Assembly: GCA_024305105.1 (NCBI GenBank)
Contig: JAMWZA010000010.1
Coordinates: forward strand, 1-64,000
From: Marinoscillum sp.
GTDB lineage: Bacteria; Bacteroidota; Bacteroidia; Cytophagales; Cyclobacteriaceae
Direction of reading: 5' to 3'
Length of the DNA stretch: 64,000 nt
Position 1 is the first letter of the stretch; every line of letters starts with the position of its first letter. Made by a program: the position numbers and the translations under genes. The notes under the pieces are model-generated. The model saw only the letters and a program-made list of their open reading frames with translations, made no database searches and was not told where the DNA came from. Positions 54,416 through 62,898 of this stretch are shown piece by piece.

Positions 54416-54834
54416 TTTCAGTATTTATAACGCTATTGATTCATCTCATCCCTGTTCAAAACGCTGTAGCCGTTTATCATGAAGTTCTGGATGTTGCTTG
54501 TGTAGACCTTTCAAGACTTGGTGAGAAAGAGTTTATTGTTAAGAACAGAAAAGAAATGATAAAAATCTTTAATAAGGGGACTACTCATTGCTCGTACAAC
54601 TACCCTACAATAGATTTCAATAAAAAGTCATTGCTTGTCTTTACTACTTCTTCTTCTGGCTGTGAAGAACCAGATTTCAATTATTCTTATAAAAAATCTA
54701 ATGACACATTAATACTTACGGTTGAAGAAAAATCATACGGTACCTGTCGTAAAGCAATGGTAAAGACTCACTGGGTTGAAGTACCCAAAATATATAATGA
54801 GTCCATAAAATTTCTGAAATTAAGAAAACCATAA
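54412..54834 (+). CDS. Small exported protein, unknown
   Basis: A 140-residue protein with an N-terminal hydrophobic signal (about 20 residues) and four cysteines (C-V-D, H-C-S-Y, G-C-E-E, T-C-R-K) that could form two disulfides in the periplasm. No family is recognised. It is coupled by an ATGA overlap to the fibre-like gene before it and by a one-base overlap (TAATG) to the serine protease after it, so the three form an operon; an inhibitor or partner of the protease is one possibility. Confidence 0.65.
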   Translation: MISVFITLLIHLIPVQNAVAVYHEVLDVACVDLSRLGEKEFIVKNRKEMIKIFNKGTTHCSYNYPTIDFNKKSLLVFTTSSSGCEEPDFNYSYKKSNDTLILTVEEKSYGTCRKAMVKTHWVEVPKIYNESIKFLKLRKP

Positions 54835-57800
54835 TGAGAACAAGTAATAACATTCAGCAACTACTTTTTGTGATTGTTTTATGCTCAAGTTTTTCGCTAA
54901 ATGGGCAAATCAGTAATCGCATGATTAAACCTGAGAATATATTCAATTCAACAAGTAGAGTTAAAATAAAACAAGTCCATTTACCTGCAACCAATAATAC
55001 TCTTGAGCTTGAAAAAGCACGTAAAATGAAAGAAGAAACCTGTGCTACTTGCAAATCGGGTTACTATGGAAAAGGTATTGATGTGGATATTGATTTGATG
55101 AGGGATGGCACAAAGTTGAATTCTCATCTCGGCACGACTTATATTATACAAATAACTGATAAAACAGCTAAAGGTCTTGAATTTCATTTTGATCAATTCA
55201 ACATTCCTAGTGGTGGCTACTTACATATTTACTCAGAGGATGGAAATCATAAGCTGGGTGCATTTACAGATATAAATAATAATCCTCGCGACAAATTTGC
55301 AACACAAATAATTCCCGCAAACAAAGTTTATATTCAATATTTTCAACCTATTGGAAAGAAAAGTAAACTTCAAATCAATACCATTATTCATTCTTTCCGT
55401 AGTATCCAGAGCAATAGTGGATTCGAAAACTCAGGTTCATGCACAGTAAATGCAGACTGTGAAAGTGGACTTGATGAACAGAAGGGCGTTGTAATGATGA
55501 CTACCTATAATAACAGTACCAAATTAACAACTTACTGCACTGGGTTTCTTGTCAATTCTGATGTTCAAGAAGCCTTTAAGAGACCCTACCTACTTACGGC
55601 TGGACATTGTGTTGATGGGAGTAAACCAGGATATTTTCATGACGCCATATTCTATTTTGACTATCAAAGTGAATCTTGTTCAAATCCATCTGAAGACCCA
55701 ATCAATGAATCAATGACAATGCAGGGTGCCTATTTAATTACGAAAGGCAGTATAAATAATGAAACATCAACGGATTACTCACTATTGGAACTACAAAATT
55801 TACCCCAGCAGTTTTTAGATGTTGTTTATTTGGGATGGGAAAGAAATGTTGTTACTTCAAATGTTAATGTTAATATCAGTCATCCAAATGGAGATATTAA
55901 AAAAATAGCAAAAACAAGTGTCAAACCTACTTCAAAGGCAACTGCAGACTATTGTGGAAATTCAAGTGATATTAAGAATTGGGAAGTAACCTGGTCCTCA
56001 GGAATCACAGGTGGGGGTTCCTCGGGCTCTCCTCTTTTAAACGCCTCTAATCGAGTTGTTGGAATTCTCCATGGTGGATTATCTCGATGTTCTGATTCTC
56101 CAGATGATCAGGCATGTGGTGTTACATCAGCTGTTAATGGTCCAGACAACTTCGGAAAGTTTTCCGAGGCATGGAATGTTTCTAACCTGGCATTTAGTTC
56201 ATCACTGAAGTCTTACCTAGACCCTGACAATAAAAACAAAGCCTATTTGAACTCTTACGATCCCCCAGCTCCAGAAGTAGAACCAGGAACTTCTACCAGT
56301 GGAGAAGGATTACGAATAACCTTCCAAAACAATGAAAAGAAACTATTTGGCCAGAGTACCGCAATCCATAATAATATAATGGCAATTGGAGCGCCTGAGG
56401 AAAATAGAGTTTACATATATGAAATAGTGAACTGTGGTGCCAACTTACAACATGTAATTGTCAATCCAGGAAGTACTGGTAAATTTGGCTATGCCGTTGA
56501 TATCTATGAAAATTACATCGTTGTTGGAGCACATTCAGAAACAGACAAAGGCAGAGCATATGTATATAAGTCATCCAATGGAATATGGAGCAAAATTCAA
56601 ACCTTAGCGGCCCAGGAGTTCCCAACAGCAGATTATTTTGGCTATAAAGTACAAATAAACTCCGATTGGATTGTAGTTAGCTGTCCAAACAGTAGAAATG
56701 GTAAAGGAAGTATCTATGTATATGGAAAGACTAATGAAGGCTGGTATGACGACTTATATAGCACCGGAGAATTCATCAAAAATGAGTCGGAAGGAACTTT
56801 TGGTTATGACTTAGACTTGAAAGGCAACAAATTGGCTATTGGCAACCCACCATCAGTAGTGACGAACGGGAAAATTGGTCGAGCACATTATTTTGAACTT
56901 GGGCCAAGCGGGCCTGGAAGTCGTCATAGCTTTAGTGGGAATCAATACTTTGGTGGCCATGTAGCACTAAATGGAAATGAAATGGCCGTTTATGAACAAG
57001 GAAAGATCAAAGTCTACTATAAATCTGAAAGTAACTGGAATTGGAATCATAATGTCGATATTGGTGAAACCATTTATGACATTGAGTTTGAAAACAACTT
57101 AATGGCTGTAGGTAAAACCTCCCATGAAATGGGTTTATATAAGCGGGGAATATTAGGATGGACAGAATATTACACAATTCTACCTCACACCAACATTGTT
57201 GGTTATAGCAAATCTATCGCACTTTCTGAAAAGTATATAGTAGCCGGATCTCCAGAAAATAGTGGAAGTAACTCGGGATCTGCATACATCTACTCGAAAT
57301 ATCAAACCGAATCATCTCTTACATATTCAAAGTGTAGCACAACAATTAACGGGTCCCTTGCAATTAAGAGTGATGAAGTGAGCCTTGGAGGTACTTCATG
57401 CTCTACAGATTATTTAATTTCTTCTTCAGGGAAGCTAAATGTGAATTCGAGTGATCGTATTACACTGAAAGATGGATTTAAGTCTAAATTTGGAAGTGAA
57501 TTTAAAGCCATCACGTCTTATTGTACATTTGGTGAAAGGTCTTCATTGATATCGCCCGCTTTTCAAACCATTTACCAGAATCACTACCAAATGGAAGAGT
57601 TACGACCTTTATCAGCAAAAACATCTCTAAATTTATTGAAACACAACTCTGTAACTCTCTACCCAAACCCAAGTGATAATGGAATCATTAATGTCATAGT
57701 ACCAAACAATAATGAAGAATGGAGCTATGTCGTTACAGACATTTCAGGTAACCTATTGATCTCCGGAGTAAGTGGAAATCATCAACCATTGGACTTATCC

Positions 57801-57878
57801 AAGTACAGATCTTCATTAGTTTTTCTGATCATAAAGTCAGGCGAGAGCACTGTGGTAAAAAAAGTAAGGGTGAACTAA
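54834..57878 (+). CDS. Secreted trypsin-like serine protease with T9SS type A sorting domain
   Basis: A 1014-residue protein: signal peptide (ending L-N-G-Q), pro-region to about 200, a trypsin-fold protease of the lysyl-endopeptidase-like type with His258 (L-T-A-G-H-C), Asp314 (T-S-T-D-Y-S) and Ser397 (G-S-S-G-S-P), several disulfide-forming cysteines, then FG-GAP/propeller-like repeats about 490-820 (A-I-G-A-P-E, V-V-G-A-H-S-E), and a C-terminal type A sorting domain (L-Y-P-N-P-S-D-N-G ... V-K-K-V-R-V-N). Export through the type IX system to the cell surface or medium is expected. It is AT-rich compared with flanking genes. Confidence 0.9.
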   Translation: MRTSNNIQQLLFVIVLCSSFSLNGQISNRMIKPENIFNSTSRVKIKQVHLPATNNTLELEKARKMKEETCATCKSGYYGKGIDVDIDLMRDGTKLNSHLGTTYIIQITDKTAKGLEFHFDQFNIPSGGYLHIYSEDGNHKLGAFTDINNNPRDKFATQIIPANKVYIQYFQPIGKKSKLQINTIIHSFRSIQSNSGFENSGSCTVNADCESGLDEQKGVVMMTTYNNSTKLTTYCTGFLVNSDVQEAFKRPYLLTAGHCVDGSKPGYFHDAIFYFDYQSESCSNPSEDPINESMTMQGAYLITKGSINNETSTDYSLLELQNLPQQFLDVVYLGWERNVVTSNVNVNISHPNGDIKKIAKTSVKPTSKATADYCGNSSDIKNWEVTWSSGITGGGSSGSPLLNASNRVVGILHGGLSRCSDSPDDQACGVTSAVNGPDNFGKFSEAWNVSNLAFSSSLKSYLDPDNKNKAYLNSYDPPAPEVEPGTSTSGEGLRITFQNNEKKLFGQSTAIHNNIMAIGAPEENRVYIYEIVNCGANLQHVIVNPGSTGKFGYAVDIYENYIVVGAHSETDKGRAYVYKSSNGIWSKIQTLAAQEFPTADYFGYKVQINSDWIVVSCPNSRNGKGSIYVYGKTNEGWYDDLYSTGEFIKNESEGTFGYDLDLKGNKLAIGNPPSVVTNGKIGRAHYFELGPSGPGSRHSFSGNQYFGGHVALNGNEMAVYEQGKIKVYYKSESNWNWNHNVDIGETIYDIEFENNLMAVGKTSHEMGLYKRGILGWTEYYTILPHTNIVGYSKSIALSEKYIVAGSPENSGSNSGSAYIYSKYQTESSLTYSKCSTTINGSLAIKSDEVSLGGTSCSTDYLISSSGKLNVNSSDRITLKDGFKSKFGSEFKAITSYCTFGERSSLISPAFQTIYQNHYQMEELRPLSAKTSLNLLKHNSVTLYPNPSDNGIINVIVPNNNEEWSYVVTDISGNLLISGVSGNHQPLDLSKYRSSLVFLIIKSGESTVVKKVRVN

Positions 57879-57883
57879 ATAAA

Positions 57884-57916
57884 AAACCCCACCCAAAATC
57901 GATTTGGGTGGGGTTT
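57884..57916. terminator. Strong bidirectional terminator
   Basis: A 14-bp perfect stem (57884-57897 with 57903-57916) with a 5-base loop and A/T runs on both sides. It serves the protease operon (plus) and the convergent lipoprotein gene (minus). Confidence 0.9.
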
Positions 57917-57936
57917 AAGATTAATTTTATTCTAAC

Positions 57937-58914
57937 TTAATCAGCGTCTTCTTGAACGATTACTTGAATCTTGATTCCGTCGTTTTCATCATAATAATTC
58001 CCATCACCATTAGCATCTACTGTTTCAACAACAAGGATTAACCCTCTTTTGCTTCCTCCTTCTTTGTCAGCGTCTGTCTCGAAAGCTAGAACCATATCAG
58101 CCTCCAGATTTGTTTGAAGACCTGCTTCATTGGTTCCAGCTTCAAAAGCAGCATCAATGCCTGCCCAAGTAGTAGTTTCAGCAAAAGCAGCCGCATTCAA
58201 TGATGTTTCTTTAATGATAGTTGCATTCAAAGTTCCCCATTGCTGACCCGTTGCGCTTAAATCATAAACAGCTGAAGGATAACTTGCAGGTGCAGCTAAA
58301 CAAAATCCATTGGCATTGGTAGTAGCATAGTACCCAAAGTCAACATCTGCAGAGCTAGCCTCGCTTGCTACAATTGCAGCTGCAGAAATTCTTTCACCCA
58401 AATTTGTCGAATAGAATGTCATGGAATTTCTATCATCTGTAGGGGTATCAGGATCATTTGCCAATGGTGCCGCCAAAAGGAAAGTTGTATAAACTCTAGC
58501 CTCTGGAGATGAAATATCTACAGTATAATTCGCTTCACCTTGCAAATTATTCTTATCAACAACTTCATAAGTGAACTCGAACGTGTCATCAAGAACTGAA
58601 TTTGCAAGAGTTGTAGCTACTTCTACAGTGAATGTAGTGACTGCTCCATCTTCAACACCATCAATAGCTGAAGCATTGTATTCTGCATTGAATGTGCCAT
58701 CGATGTATACATTAAGTCTATCAAATCCACCTGCGGCTGTAACTTCTACTGCTGCAGTAAAAACGCCACCAGGTACTACTTCTGATCCAGAAGTTACGCT
58801 TACAACAGGCGCATCTGGCAACGGCTCCTCTGTGTCTCCATCACCACAACTAGCTAAAAATGTCATTGACGCTACCGCCAATAGAATGAATGAACTTTTA
58901 ATTAAATTTCTCAT
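57937..58914 (-). CDS. Unknown lipoprotein, paralogue of the one at 52464
   Basis: The start is the ATG at 58914 (325 residues), which opens a lipoprotein signal with L-A-S-C; upstream in-frame sequence is poor. After a short acidic linker come an Ig-like beta domain and an Ala/Thr-rich C-terminal domain ending in an acidic tail, with an N-G-D-G-N-Y-Y-D-E-N-D-G calcium-loop-like segment. It shares domain order with the 310-residue lipoprotein 5 kb to the left. The function is unknown. Confidence 0.75.
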   Translation of the reverse strand: MRNLIKSSFILLAVASMTFLASCGDGDTEEPLPDAPVVSVTSGSEVVPGGVFTAAVEVTAAGGFDRLNVYIDGTFNAEYNASAIDGVEDGAVTTFTVEVATTLANSVLDDTFEFTYEVVDKNNLQGEANYTVDISSPEARVYTTFLLAAPLANDPDTPTDDRNSMTFYSTNLGERISAAAIVASEASSADVDFGYYATTNANGFCLAAPASYPSAVYDLSATGQQWGTLNATIIKETSLNAAAFAETTTWAGIDAAFEAGTNEAGLQTNLEADMVLAFETDADKEGGSKRGLILVVETVDANGDGNYYDENDGIKIQVIVQEDAD

Positions 58915-59289
58915 TTGTTTCGAATTTTGATTGATTATTAGTTTCAGACGATTTCTTATGAATTCTGTGCAAAATAAACGCACTTCTACTTAATATCTTC
59001 TAATAAACCCTTAGAAAAACTAAATTTCTTGCACGCCCAATAGAACCAACACAGAAGGCTCTAAATAGTTTGATCCCCGACAGGACACCTTTTTTTTAAA
59101 AAGGGTTGGAATCCCATGGAATATTGATAAATTGATCTCTTTTAATTGCCAGAAAGTATTAATTTTCATATTTTAATGGTTGTTTTCGCTTGAATACAGT
59201 AGCCACGAAAAAGAGTTATTGTATTTTTGAAGAAATGTATCATTTTTGTAAACGGAGTATAACCGCTTAATCTAACAGAAAATACTGCT
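58915..59289. other. Intergenic region between divergent genes
   Basis: There is no ORF of note. An 8-mer TATTTTTG at 59222-59229 fits the Bacteroidota -7 pattern TAnnTTTG, about 60 bp before the plus-strand start, but I do not see a well-spaced -33 TTG, so it is only a weak promoter candidate for the gene at 59290. No repeats or terminators seen. Confidence 0.4.
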
Positions 59290-60024
59290 ATGACCGATCC
59301 AATTTCACCTAGTTTGCTTGCAGCCTGGAATACCTACGGGCAATATTTAGCTTACGCGATAGCCGGTGTAGGGGTCTTGATCTTAATAGGTCACTACCTA
59401 AAACTCATGACCACCACAGACAACAAAGCGAGATACGATTACATCAACATGCACGAAATCAACCTTCTATGGTACGGATTTGTGTTGATTTTGGTTGGGG
59501 TGTCTTTATTTGTTAACACGTTCCAGACAGCTACCACCTGGTTGTGGTTCTTTGTATGGGTATTTGTGAGCATCATGGTAGCCATGATCATTGGCGTAAT
59601 TGTTCAAAACGTATTGAAGTTTTACTACCCATTCTTCATCGAGAAGCGTTTGAAGAAACTTAGATACACACCGCGTGTATCTCCTGAAGGTAGAAAAATG
59701 AAACTCCTTAGTGAGGAAGAGGAAGATGTATACCTGGATGAAGGGATGCAGGCTGAGGAAGATGCCTTCTCTGTAGACTATGACGTATGGATCGATGAAG
59801 TATCAGGATATACCAAGATCGAAAAGTACAATGGTAGACTTCATGCACTTCAGTGTCCTGAGTGTAACTACCAGACATTAAAAGTAGACAAGGAAGAAGT
59901 AGTTCAGGAAGCTTCTGAAACCGAAGAAGGCGAATTGATGAAGTATTTCACTTGTGGCTACTGTGGACACAAGGAAAGAAAGTCTTTCAACATTGCCAGA
60001 ATAAGAACTGAAGAGCCAGCTTAA
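59290..60024 (+). CDS. Membrane protein with C-terminal zinc ribbon
   Basis: A 244-residue protein. Three hydrophobic helices (about 17-38, 57-77, 84-106) are followed by a basic stretch and an acidic Glu-rich linker, then a cytoplasmic C-terminal domain with two CxxC pairs (C-P-E-C-N near residue 195 and C-G-Y-C-G near 223), a probable zinc ribbon. The segment before it (D-V-W-I-D-E-V-S-G-Y ... Y-N-G-R) resembles the ribbon of TPM-domain membrane proteins, but the TPM domain itself is missing. The function is unknown. A single-gene unit with its own terminator. Confidence 0.75.
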   Translation: MTDPISPSLLAAWNTYGQYLAYAIAGVGVLILIGHYLKLMTTTDNKARYDYINMHEINLLWYGFVLILVGVSLFVNTFQTATTWLWFFVWVFVSIMVAMIIGVIVQNVLKFYYPFFIEKRLKKLRYTPRVSPEGRKMKLLSEEEEDVYLDEGMQAEEDAFSVDYDVWIDEVSGYTKIEKYNGRLHALQCPECNYQTLKVDKEEVVQEASETEEGELMKYFTCGYCGHKERKSFNIARIRTEEPA

Positions 60025-60047
60025 TTAGTTGGGACAAAGACATACAG

Positions 60048-60073
60048 AGCCTCTCCACGGAGAGGCTTTTTTT
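60048..60073 (+). terminator. Rho-independent terminator
   Basis: An 8-bp perfect stem AGCCTCTC/GAGAGGCT with a CACG loop and a seven-T run, 23 bp after the zinc-ribbon gene. Confidence 0.93.
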
Positions 60074-60077
60074 ATGC

Positions 60078-61502
60078 CTAAAGTTTAATGCAAATGTTCT
60101 GAGGCTCGGTGAAGAAACGTAAAGCGTCATTACCCCCTTCTCTACCAACTCCCGATGATTTCATGCCTCCAAACGGGGTTCTGAGATCCCGAAGCATCCA
60201 ACAATTCACCCAAATAATGCCCGCCTGCACCTGATGTGCTACACGGTGTGCACGTTTGAGATCATTGGTCCAAATCACTGCTGCTAGTCCATATTTGGTT
60301 GAATTCGCCTTTGCAATAGCATCAGCTTCGTCCTCAAATGGCACTAACGTCACTACCGGACCAAACACTTCCTCCTGATTGATCTCACAGTATTCATCTA
60401 ATCCAGCGATAACAGTGGGTAAATAATAATAACCCTCCTGATCCAACCTCTTACCTCCTATTAGTATTTCAGCACCCTCCGAACGTCCGTTTTCCACAAA
60501 CTGCTCAACTTTCTGAAGATGTCGATCAGATACCAAAGGCCCAAGATTCACGTCTCCTTTGGGGTCACCTACCGTAAGGTCATTTACCTGCTTGACAAAG
60601 GACTCTTTAAATTTTTCGAATATGGAGTTCTGAACAAATATGCGTGATCCACACAAACAAATTTCTCCTTGATTGGTAAAGGCACTTTTAACACTAGTGG
60701 TAATCGCCTCCTCAAAATCACAGTCATCAAACACTATAACAGGGTTTTTGCCACCCAACTCCAGAGATGCTTTTTTGAACTGCTCTGCTGCCAGTTTACC
60801 AATAAGCCTACCGGTCTCCGTACCTCCGGTAAACGAAATTGCCTTAACCTCCTCATGCTGCACAATCGACTGACCAATCACTGCTCCACGTCCATGCAAG
60901 ATGTTGAGCACACCTGCTGGCAGTCCAGCTTCAATGATAAGCTCAGAAAGTAAAAAAGCCGTGTACGGTGTAATTTCTGATGGTTTGGCTATGACACAAT
61001 TGCCAGTAGCCAGAGCCGGAGCTATCTTCCACGTGAGCAGGTAAAGTGGCAAATTCCATGGAGAAATACAGCCAACTATTCCCAAAGGAGCTCTGCGGGT
61101 GTAATTAACCGCCTGACCTTCCATGATATGACTCTCTGTAGAATCATTGACGATGGCTGCTGCAAAAAACCTGAAATTTGCAGCTGCTCTGGGGATATCC
61201 ACACGTCTGGCAAGACTCACTGGCTTTCCATTGTCCAAACTCTCCGCTTCAGCCAACCTGCCTATATTCGCTTCTATCAGATCAGCAATTTTCATCAAAT
61301 ACCGCGATCGCTTATCAATCGACATTTGACTCCACTCGGGAAATGCCGATTTTGCGGCTTCTATTGCTTTCTGTAAGTCCCTATCAGTAGAATCCGGCAC
61401 TTTGCCATACACCTGCCCAGTGCTGGGATTGTAATTATCGATATAGTTCCCCTCCAGAGGCGCTACCAACTCACCATTGATGAAATTTTTCAGGCTTATC
61501 AC
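60078..61502 (-). CDS. 2-aminomuconate semialdehyde dehydrogenase (ALDH8-like)
   Basis: A 474-residue aldehyde dehydrogenase with Asn150 (S-P-W-N), Glu248 (L-E-L-G-G-K-N-P) and nucleophile Cys282. The catalytic block N-Q-G-E-I-C-L-C-G-S-R-I-F-V-Q is nearly the one found in ALDH8A1, the 2-aminomuconate semialdehyde dehydrogenase of the kynurenine pathway. The neighbours (3-hydroxyanthranilate dioxygenase and kynureninase, divergent, about 870 bp away) support this role: oxidation of 2-aminomuconate semialdehyde to 2-aminomuconate with NAD. It overlaps the SDR gene by 4 bp. Confidence 0.88.
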   Translation of the reverse strand: MISLKNFINGELVAPLEGNYIDNYNPSTGQVYGKVPDSTDRDLQKAIEAAKSAFPEWSQMSIDKRSRYLMKIADLIEANIGRLAEAESLDNGKPVSLARRVDIPRAAANFRFFAAAIVNDSTESHIMEGQAVNYTRRAPLGIVGCISPWNLPLYLLTWKIAPALATGNCVIAKPSEITPYTAFLLSELIIEAGLPAGVLNILHGRGAVIGQSIVQHEEVKAISFTGGTETGRLIGKLAAEQFKKASLELGGKNPVIVFDDCDFEEAITTSVKSAFTNQGEICLCGSRIFVQNSIFEKFKESFVKQVNDLTVGDPKGDVNLGPLVSDRHLQKVEQFVENGRSEGAEILIGGKRLDQEGYYYLPTVIAGLDEYCEINQEEVFGPVVTLVPFEDEADAIAKANSTKYGLAAVIWTNDLKRAHRVAHQVQAGIIWVNCWMLRDLRTPFGGMKSSGVGREGGNDALRFFTEPQNICIKL

Positions 61503-62272
61503 AGCGATCCAGTCCTTCCCCCATCTACCGGAATACTCACTCCTGTAATGTATGCGGCTTTGTCAGACGCTAAAAAAGCTGCCAGATTCCCAAGTTCTTT
61601 CGGCTCTCCGAACCTACCGGCTGGTATGGTAGCTCGCATTTGATCTGCAGATGCTTCTTTGGATATATTGTTCTTTTTAGCCACATTCTGGATAATGGCA
61701 TCCAAACGTGTCGTGCCAATCGCACCAGGAAGGATGTTATTCACAGTAATGCCATCGGCCGCTACTTCATTCGATAGCGTTTTGGCCCATGAAGCCATGG
61801 CACCTCGGGTCGTATTGCTTACGCCCAGCCCTTGTATTGGGATTTTTACACTGGTAGAAATCACGTTGATGAATCGACCAAAATTCTTTGATTTCATGTG
61901 TGGCAATACCAATCGCATGATTTCATGACTGGTATATAAGTGCATTTCCAGGGCGTTTTGAAACTGATCCAAAGTGGCCTCAGCTATTGGTCCCGGAGGT
62001 GGGCCACCCGTATTGTTAACAACAATATCGATCTGCTCTTCAGCGAGCTTTGCTAAGAGCTGTTCCACTCCCTTTTTACTTCCCAAATCTGCAGGAATGT
62101 ATTGATGTCCACTGCCTGTGAGTGATTTGACATGGGATTTGAGGTCTGCTTCATTTCTCGCAACGATGGTCACGCGAGCACCCTCAGCAGCAAGAGCCGT
62201 AGAAATCGCACCACCGATGCCTTTTGAGCCGCCACAAACCAACGCATGTTTGTCTGATAAAAGTAAATCCAT
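61499..62272 (-). CDS. Short-chain dehydrogenase/reductase in the kynurenine cluster
   Basis: The ATG at 62272 is chosen (257 residues), placing the Rossmann motif V-C-G-G-S-K-G-I-G near residue 11; upstream in-frame codons give an unlikely start. N-N-T-G-G-P-P-P-G replaces the usual N-N-A-G, and the catalytic region has S-x-S-x-x-I-P at the Ser site with a less clear Tyr-x-x-x-Lys: T-T-R-G-A-M-A-S-W-A-K has no Tyr at the expected place. This is the pattern of a divergent SDR subgroup common next to kynurenine genes. The substrate is unknown. Divergent from the dioxygenase gene (98-bp spacer). Confidence 0.82.
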   Translation of the reverse strand: MDLLLSDKHALVCGGSKGIGGAISTALAAEGARVTIVARNEADLKSHVKSLTGSGHQYIPADLGSKKGVEQLLAKLAEEQIDIVVNNTGGPPPGPIAEATLDQFQNALEMHLYTSHEIMRLVLPHMKSKNFGRFINVISTSVKIPIQGLGVSNTTRGAMASWAKTLSNEVAADGITVNNILPGAIGTTRLDAIIQNVAKKNNISKEASADQMRATIPAGRFGEPKELGNLAAFLASDKAAYITGVSIPVDGGRTGSL

Positions 62273-62370
62273 AGATTCAAGTACAATTAGTAACTGCATC
62301 CGCCTTTGCAACACGGAATACGTTCATTATTTTACATGTCAAAAGTAATTTATCCAAAAATCTACTAGCT

Positions 62371-62898
62371 ATGAGCATTAAGAGACCTTTCAATCTTCAG
62401 GAATGGATTGATACGAACAGGGATTTGTTAAAACCACCAGTGGGAAATAAAAACCTCTATGCCGATGCTGGTGACTACATCGTGATGATTGTAGGTGGCC
62501 CCAATGCGCGAAAAGACTATCATTACAACGAAACAGAAGAGCTCTTTTTTCAGTTAGAAGGAGATATCAATGTGAAAATTCAAGAAGATGACCGGGCCGT
62601 TGATATCCCGATCAAAGCAGGAGAAATGTTCTTGCTTCCTGCAAAAGTGCCACATTCGCCAATTCGATCTGAAGGATCTGTGGGATTGGTTGTTGAAAGA
62701 AAAAGGGCTGATATGCAAGATGGGCTGCTATGGTTTTGCGATAATTGCAACCATAAACTGCACGAGACTTATTTTCAGCTTTCTAACATTGAAAAGGATT
62801 TCTTACCTCGTTTTCGGGAATTTTACAATTCGGAAGAACTGAGAACCTGTAAGAGCTGCGGAGAAGTAATGGCATCAGACCCAAGATTTACAGATTAA
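62371..62898 (+). CDS. nbaC: 3-hydroxyanthranilate 3,4-dioxygenase
   Basis: A 175-residue cupin dioxygenase that opens the ring of 3-hydroxyanthranilate to 2-amino-3-carboxymuconate semialdehyde. Iron ligands fall at the positions known for bacterial enzymes: His51, Glu57, His95, with substrate-binding Arg47 and Arg99. The C-terminal tail has two CxxC pairs (C-D-N-C, C-K-S-C), the second rubredoxin-like iron site seen in bacterial but not animal enzymes. The stop codon directly abuts the kynureninase start. Confidence 0.95.
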   Translation: MSIKRPFNLQEWIDTNRDLLKPPVGNKNLYADAGDYIVMIVGGPNARKDYHYNETEELFFQLEGDINVKIQEDDRAVDIPIKAGEMFLLPAKVPHSPIRSEGSVGLVVERKRADMQDGLLWFCDNCNHKLHETYFQLSNIEKDFLPRFREFYNSEELRTCKSCGEVMASDPRFTD

